Below, in pieces: positions 61,250-64,000 of a stretch of DNA of 64,000 nt (the stretch's first letter is position 1; every line of letters starts with the position of its first letter). The DNA lies in assembly GCF_011806455.1 (NCBI RefSeq), contig NZ_JAATOT010000001.1, positions 62,001-126,000 on the forward strand, read 5' to 3'. The position numbers and the translations under genes are program-made. This DNA comes from Celeribacter sp. HF31 (GTDB lineage: Bacteria; Pseudomonadota; Alphaproteobacteria; Rhodobacterales; Rhodobacteraceae). Below the pieces are notes generated by a model, which searched no databases, was not told the DNA's origin, and saw only the letters and a program-made list of their open reading frames with translations.

Positions 61250-61999
61250 TTAGTTACCTTTGAAGGTCAAGCCCTCAGCCGTTCTTGAATATGAATCTGC
61301 ATATCTTTCCTCAAGTATTCTATGGATATCTGCTTCTAGAGGGTGTCCGGCGCGATCAAACATAGGGCTATGAAGTCTTTGTGTTTCAAATGAAGCTTCA
61401 GGGCGAATGCCTTCACGAGCGTAACGAAATAAATGTTCAACGATGGCGTGATATAGTGACCAATTCGCCGCGTAACTTGATCTATAAAAATCACTTGAGG
61501 GCATGTTGGTGTCTTCAATGAGGCCAAGAAGCCTAGAGCGATAAACTTGATAACGCGAAATAGTTAGGGAGAGCCATAAGCCTGTTTCTTCATCGGAATT
61601 TTCAATGCAGGAACGGAGGATTTCCAGAATTGAAGGTGGAATCTCGATTGCATTTGAAACTTCTTCTAAATTATCGGAATCATCCAAGAAGATATTGCTT
61701 TTCAAAGAGTAGTCGATTCCTGAACGCGCGACTGAAATGAGATGCGTCAATGCCATAGGTAAGGCCGCGCGTGCTGCTCGTAGTCGCGCTTCGCGCTGTC
61801 TTTCTGTATTCCACACAGCTGTAGCAAATGCAGCTGCTGACGCCAAAAGCGATGCCAATGCGGTTAAAATGTAGGTTCCATATCTGGTGAGGTCATCGTT
61901 CAAATCTGCCTCCAGAAACCAAAACAGTCCCATCGCAGCGATGAAGCCAAGAAAAATTCCGAATGGAAAATTCCGAAGAAATCTGAACCAAGAGAGCAT
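61250..61999 (-). CDS. low-GC membrane-anchored protein of unknown function
   Basis: 249 residues. Two N-terminal membrane helices: RNFPFGIFLGFIAAMGLFWF and TYILTALASLLASAAAFATA, then a ~180-residue cytoplasmic helical domain (ARAALPMALTHLISVARSGI; LWLSLTISRYQVYRSRLLGL; NWSLYHAIVEHLFRYAREGI). It starts MLSWFRFLRNF. No enzyme motif or family is recognised. Codons are visibly A/T-richer than neighbours, indicating recent gain. The layout of two helices plus a cytosolic helical domain resembles many uncharacterised accessory or defence effectors, which is not evidence of function. 61128-61249 has no gene. Confidence 0.7.
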   Translation of the reverse strand: MLSWFRFLRNFPFGIFLGFIAAMGLFWFLEADLNDDLTRYGTYILTALASLLASAAAFATAVWNTERQREARLRAARAALPMALTHLISVARSGIDYSLKSNIFLDDSDNLEEVSNAIEIPPSILEILRSCIENSDEETGLWLSLTISRYQVYRSRLLGLIEDTNMPSSDFYRSSYAANWSLYHAIVEHLFRYAREGIRPEASFETQRLHSPMFDRAGHPLEADIHRILEERYADSYSRTAEGLTFKGN

Positions 62000-62034
62000 T
62001 TGAAATCCTAACGTCTCAAATCTCGTTCATTCGG

Positions 62035-62059
62035 GAAAACAGTCCCCCGGACTGTTTTC
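62035..62059. terminator. terminator at the end of rimO
   Basis: GAAAACAGTCC and GGACTGTTTTC form an 11-pair stem with a three-base loop, overlapping the rimO stop. Confidence 0.75.
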
Positions 62060-63465
62060 TATTTTCGAATGAACCCCCAAAGATCGTATTCACCCGCCTC
62101 ATCAACCTCCACAGTCACCAAATCCCCTACACTCAACCCCTCAGTCCCCTCATCAATAAACAGGTTCCCGTCGATCTCCGGCGCGTCGGCCTTGGTGCGG
62201 CAGGTGGCGATGCCGTCTTCGTCAATGTCGTCCACGATGACCTGCTGCACGGTGCCGACTTTCGCTTCCAGTTTGGCCTCGGAGATCGCCTGCGCCTTCT
62301 CCATGAACCGTTCCCAGCGCTCCTGTTTCAGCTCCGGCGCGACGTGGTCGGCCAGCGCGTTTGAGCGCGCGCCATCGACGTTTTCGTATTGGAAACAGCC
62401 CACACGGTCGAGCTGCGCCTCGTCCATCCAGTCCAAGAGGTATTGGAATTCTTCCTCCGTCTCCCCCGGATAGCCGACAATAAACGTCGAGCGCAGCGTG
62501 ATGTCGGGTGCCATTGCGCGCCAGGCGGCGATCTCGTCCAGAACCTTCGCGGAGGCCGCAGGGCGCGCCATGCGTTTGAGCGTGTCCGGGTGGGCGTGTT
62601 GGAAGGGGATGTCGAGGTAGGGCAGCACCGCATTGCCCGCATCCGCCATCAGCGGGATCAGCTCGCGCACATGGGGGTAGGGGTAGACGTAGTGGAGCCG
62701 GACCCAGAGGTCATCCGCCGCGCCCAGTTGGCCCAACTCGCGCGCCAGATCGGTGATGTGGCTGCGCACCTCACGGTCCTTCCACGGGAAGGCCTCGTAA
62801 CGACGATCCAGACCATAAGCCGAGGTGTCCTGCGAGATGACGAGCAATTCCTTGACGCCCGCCTCCACAAGTTTCTCCGCCTCACGCAGCACCGCATGCA
62901 CAGGCCGCGATTGCAATTTGCCACGCATGTCCGGGATGATGCAGAATTTGCAGGCGTGGTTGCAGCCCTCAGAGATTTTCAGATAGCTGAAATGCCGGGG
63001 CGTGAGGCTCACGCCGGTGGCGGGCAACAGGTCCACAAAAGGATCGGGTGCGGGCGGCACGGCGGCATGCACCGCGTCCAGCACCTGTTCGTATTGATGC
63101 GGACCGGTGACGGCCAGAACCTTCGGATGCACGCCGGTGATATATTCGGGATCGGCGCCCAAGCAGCCGGTGACCAACACCTTGCCATTCTCCTGCAACG
63201 CCTCGCCGATGGCCTCAAGGCTTTCGGCCTTGGCACTATCCAGAAAGCCGCAGGTGTTGACGATCACTGCGTCCGCGCCGGAATAATCCGCGCTGATCTG
63301 ATAGCCCTCTGCGCGCAACCGCGTCAGGATGCGCTCACTGTCGACCAAGGCTTTCGGACAGCCCAGAGAGACCATGCCGATGGTCGGTTGGCCATCACGG
63401 CGCGGCCCATCGAATTGGGGCTTCGGGGCAAGGTCGGGGCGGAGATTTGGCGGGTTCTGGCTCAT
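62059..63465 (-). CDS. rimO: ribosomal protein S12 methylthiotransferase
   Basis: 468 residues from ATG 63465. A radical-SAM MiaB-type enzyme. The N-terminal MTTase domain has Cys in [25 protein letters not shown] and VTGCLGADP. The radical-SAM loop is [18 protein letters not shown]. The TRAM domain is at the C-terminus ([20 protein letters not shown]). It methylthiolates Asp88 of ribosomal protein S12. Upstream residues in the frame are not family-like. Confidence 0.96.
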   Translation of the reverse strand: MSQNPPNLRPDLAPKPQFDGPRRDGQPTIGMVSLGCPKALVDSERILTRLRAEGYQISADYSGADAVIVNTCGFLDSAKAESLEAIGEALQENGKVLVTGCLGADPEYITGVHPKVLAVTGPHQYEQVLDAVHAAVPPAPDPFVDLLPATGVSLTPRHFSYLKISEGCNHACKFCIIPDMRGKLQSRPVHAVLREAEKLVEAGVKELLVISQDTSAYGLDRRYEAFPWKDREVRSHITDLARELGQLGAADDLWVRLHYVYPYPHVRELIPLMADAGNAVLPYLDIPFQHAHPDTLKRMARPAASAKVLDEIAAWRAMAPDITLRSTFIVGYPGETEEEFQYLLDWMDEAQLDRVGCFQYENVDGARSNALADHVAPELKQERWERFMEKAQAISEAKLEAKVGTVQQVIVDDIDEDGIATCRTKADAPEIDGNLFIDEGTEGLSVGDLVTVEVDEAGEYDLWGFIRK

Positions 63466-63553
63466 GTCGCGCGATATACTCCGAAAGAGGCCCTGCGAAA
63501 AGCGTTTATAAAGCGGCGTCGTGGGCGGATATGCGTAGAAATATGCGCATAAC

Positions 63554-63583
63554 TTGATGCGGATCACAGACGTGTGATCACAC
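63554..63583. promoter_or_regulatory. FNR-like site and adjacent palindrome, rimO-fadL gap
   Basis: TTGATGCGGATCAC (63554-63567) differs from TTGAT-N4-ATCAA only in the last base. Five bases later GTGTGATCACAC (63572-63583) is a perfect 12-base palindrome. Both lie between divergent rimO and the outer-membrane gene. Confidence 0.45.
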
Positions 63584-63679
63584 CCGCTGTAGCCATGGCC
63601 CTGCGTCGCACGAGGTCGGGCGTGCGCGCCGTTCCGGAGGAAGCGTGGCATCACCCGATATGATCTCATGGAGGGACCA

Positions 63680-64000
63680 ATGACAACAATGGAACACAGC
63701 CGCGTGGCGGGATCGGTCATTCTCTGCCTCGCTGTCAGCCTCCTGCCTGAGGTGGGCCATGCGACAGAGGGCTATTTCGCGCTGGGCTATAGCCCCGCCG
63801 CACGCGGCGTCGCTGGCGCGGGCGTGGCCTATTCCCAGGACGCCATGTCGGGCGCGATCAACCCGGCCTCGGTCGCCACGGTGGGCCGGGAACTGACCTT
63901 CGGGTTTCAGGCCTTTTCGCCGTCCCGCGGCTATACCGGCACGGGCACGGGGTTCGTCGCACCGGGAGAAGTCAAGTCCGACAAGGAGTTCTTTCCGGTG
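63680..64000 (+). CDS. FadL/OMPP1-type outer-membrane transporter (cut by window edge)
   Basis: Reads from ATG 63680 (behind GGAGGG) to the right edge; 107 residues are visible. There is a signal peptide, with a hydrophobic run [15 protein letters not shown] and probable cleavage after GHA. The mature start [20 protein letters not shown], then [20 protein letters not shown], is the FadL/TodX family N-terminus (hatch region). These porins pass long-chain fatty acids or aromatic compounds. The rest of the barrel is outside the window. ATG 63689 is possible. Confidence 0.88.
   Translation, partial: MTTMEHSRVAGSVILCLAVSLLPEVGHATEGYFALGYSPAARGVAGAGVAYSQDAMSGAINPASVATVGRELTFGFQAFSPSRGYTGTGTGFVAPGEVKSDKEFFPV

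Overview
The window looks like a chromosomal segment of an alphaproteobacterium of the family Rhodobacteraceae (roseobacter type). This rests on the GC-rich third-position codon style, on gene pairs typical of that family (DUF484-xerC, small heat-shock protein-DUF1150, methylmalonyl-CoA epimerase-DUF1467, ycjX-ycjF, a fused sulfate adenylyltransferase/APS kinase), on two Hint-domain proteins and on a tandem pair of small DUF6455-type cysteine proteins. No tRNA, rRNA, CRISPR array or insertion sequence was recognised. All names come from reading the sequence by eye; no database search was run.

Layout. 1-7.4 kb: a TetR regulator cut by the left edge, a GH13 sugar phosphorylase, truA, ycjX-ycjF, a group III truncated globin and a small four-Cys protein with a heat-shock-type promoter. 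7.6-16 kb: ileS, a 42-bp tandem-repeat gene, an EF-hand miniprotein, xerC-DUF484, a methyltransferase-glycosyltransferase fusion and transaldolase. 16-22 kb: priA, a GNAT acetyltransferase, two membrane proteins, Mn-dependent pyrophosphatase, a DUF2161 nuclease-fold protein and a low-GC HNH nuclease. 22-29.5 kb: CIRCE-controlled groESL, two more acetyltransferases of the same GNAT subfamily, purEK, a DUF465 protein, hsp20-DUF1150 and a cytochrome b561. 29.5-42.9 kb: sulfate activation, trxB, an Lrp regulator, Hint protein 1, pgeF, a MidA/NDUFAF7-type methyltransferase, lgt, ubiK, a phased DnaA-box-like array, a YbjN protein, proC-csaA, tdk and rhlE. 43.2-44.3 kb: a low-GC two-gene cassette with a terminator between its genes. 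44.3-54.3 kb: carB, a PAP2 phosphatase, aspS, a response regulator, mce-DUF1467, an EI24 protein, a nitroreductase and DUF167. 54.4-55.6 kb: a Shedu-type (DUF4263) anti-phage nuclease on its own. 55.9-64 kb: an M48 lipoprotein, Hint protein 2, the DUF6455 pair behind a perfect FNR box, a DUF4405 membrane protein, dgkA, yigZ, a DCC protein, a rhodanese, an unknown low-GC membrane protein, rimO and the start of a FadL-type porin.

How the genes work together. Most genes are housekeeping: translation (ileS, aspS, truA, rimO), replication and repair (priA, xerC), nucleotide synthesis (purEK, carB, tdk), protein folding and redox (groESL, hsp20, trxB) and envelope (lgt, dgkA, PAP2). Promoters of the form TTG-N18-(C/T)C(T/C)A(T/A)(A/C)T precede groESL, hsp20, trxB and the four-Cys protein, which suggests one RpoH-type stress regulon. 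Accessory material sits in short islets between housekeeping genes: HNH at 21.6 kb, the cassette at 43.3 kb, Shedu at 54.4 kb and the membrane protein at 61.3 kb. The most noteworthy are the Shedu gene, the 43.3-kb cassette with its ImmA/IrrE-like protein, and the 20-bp-phased DnaA-box-like array at 38.0 kb.
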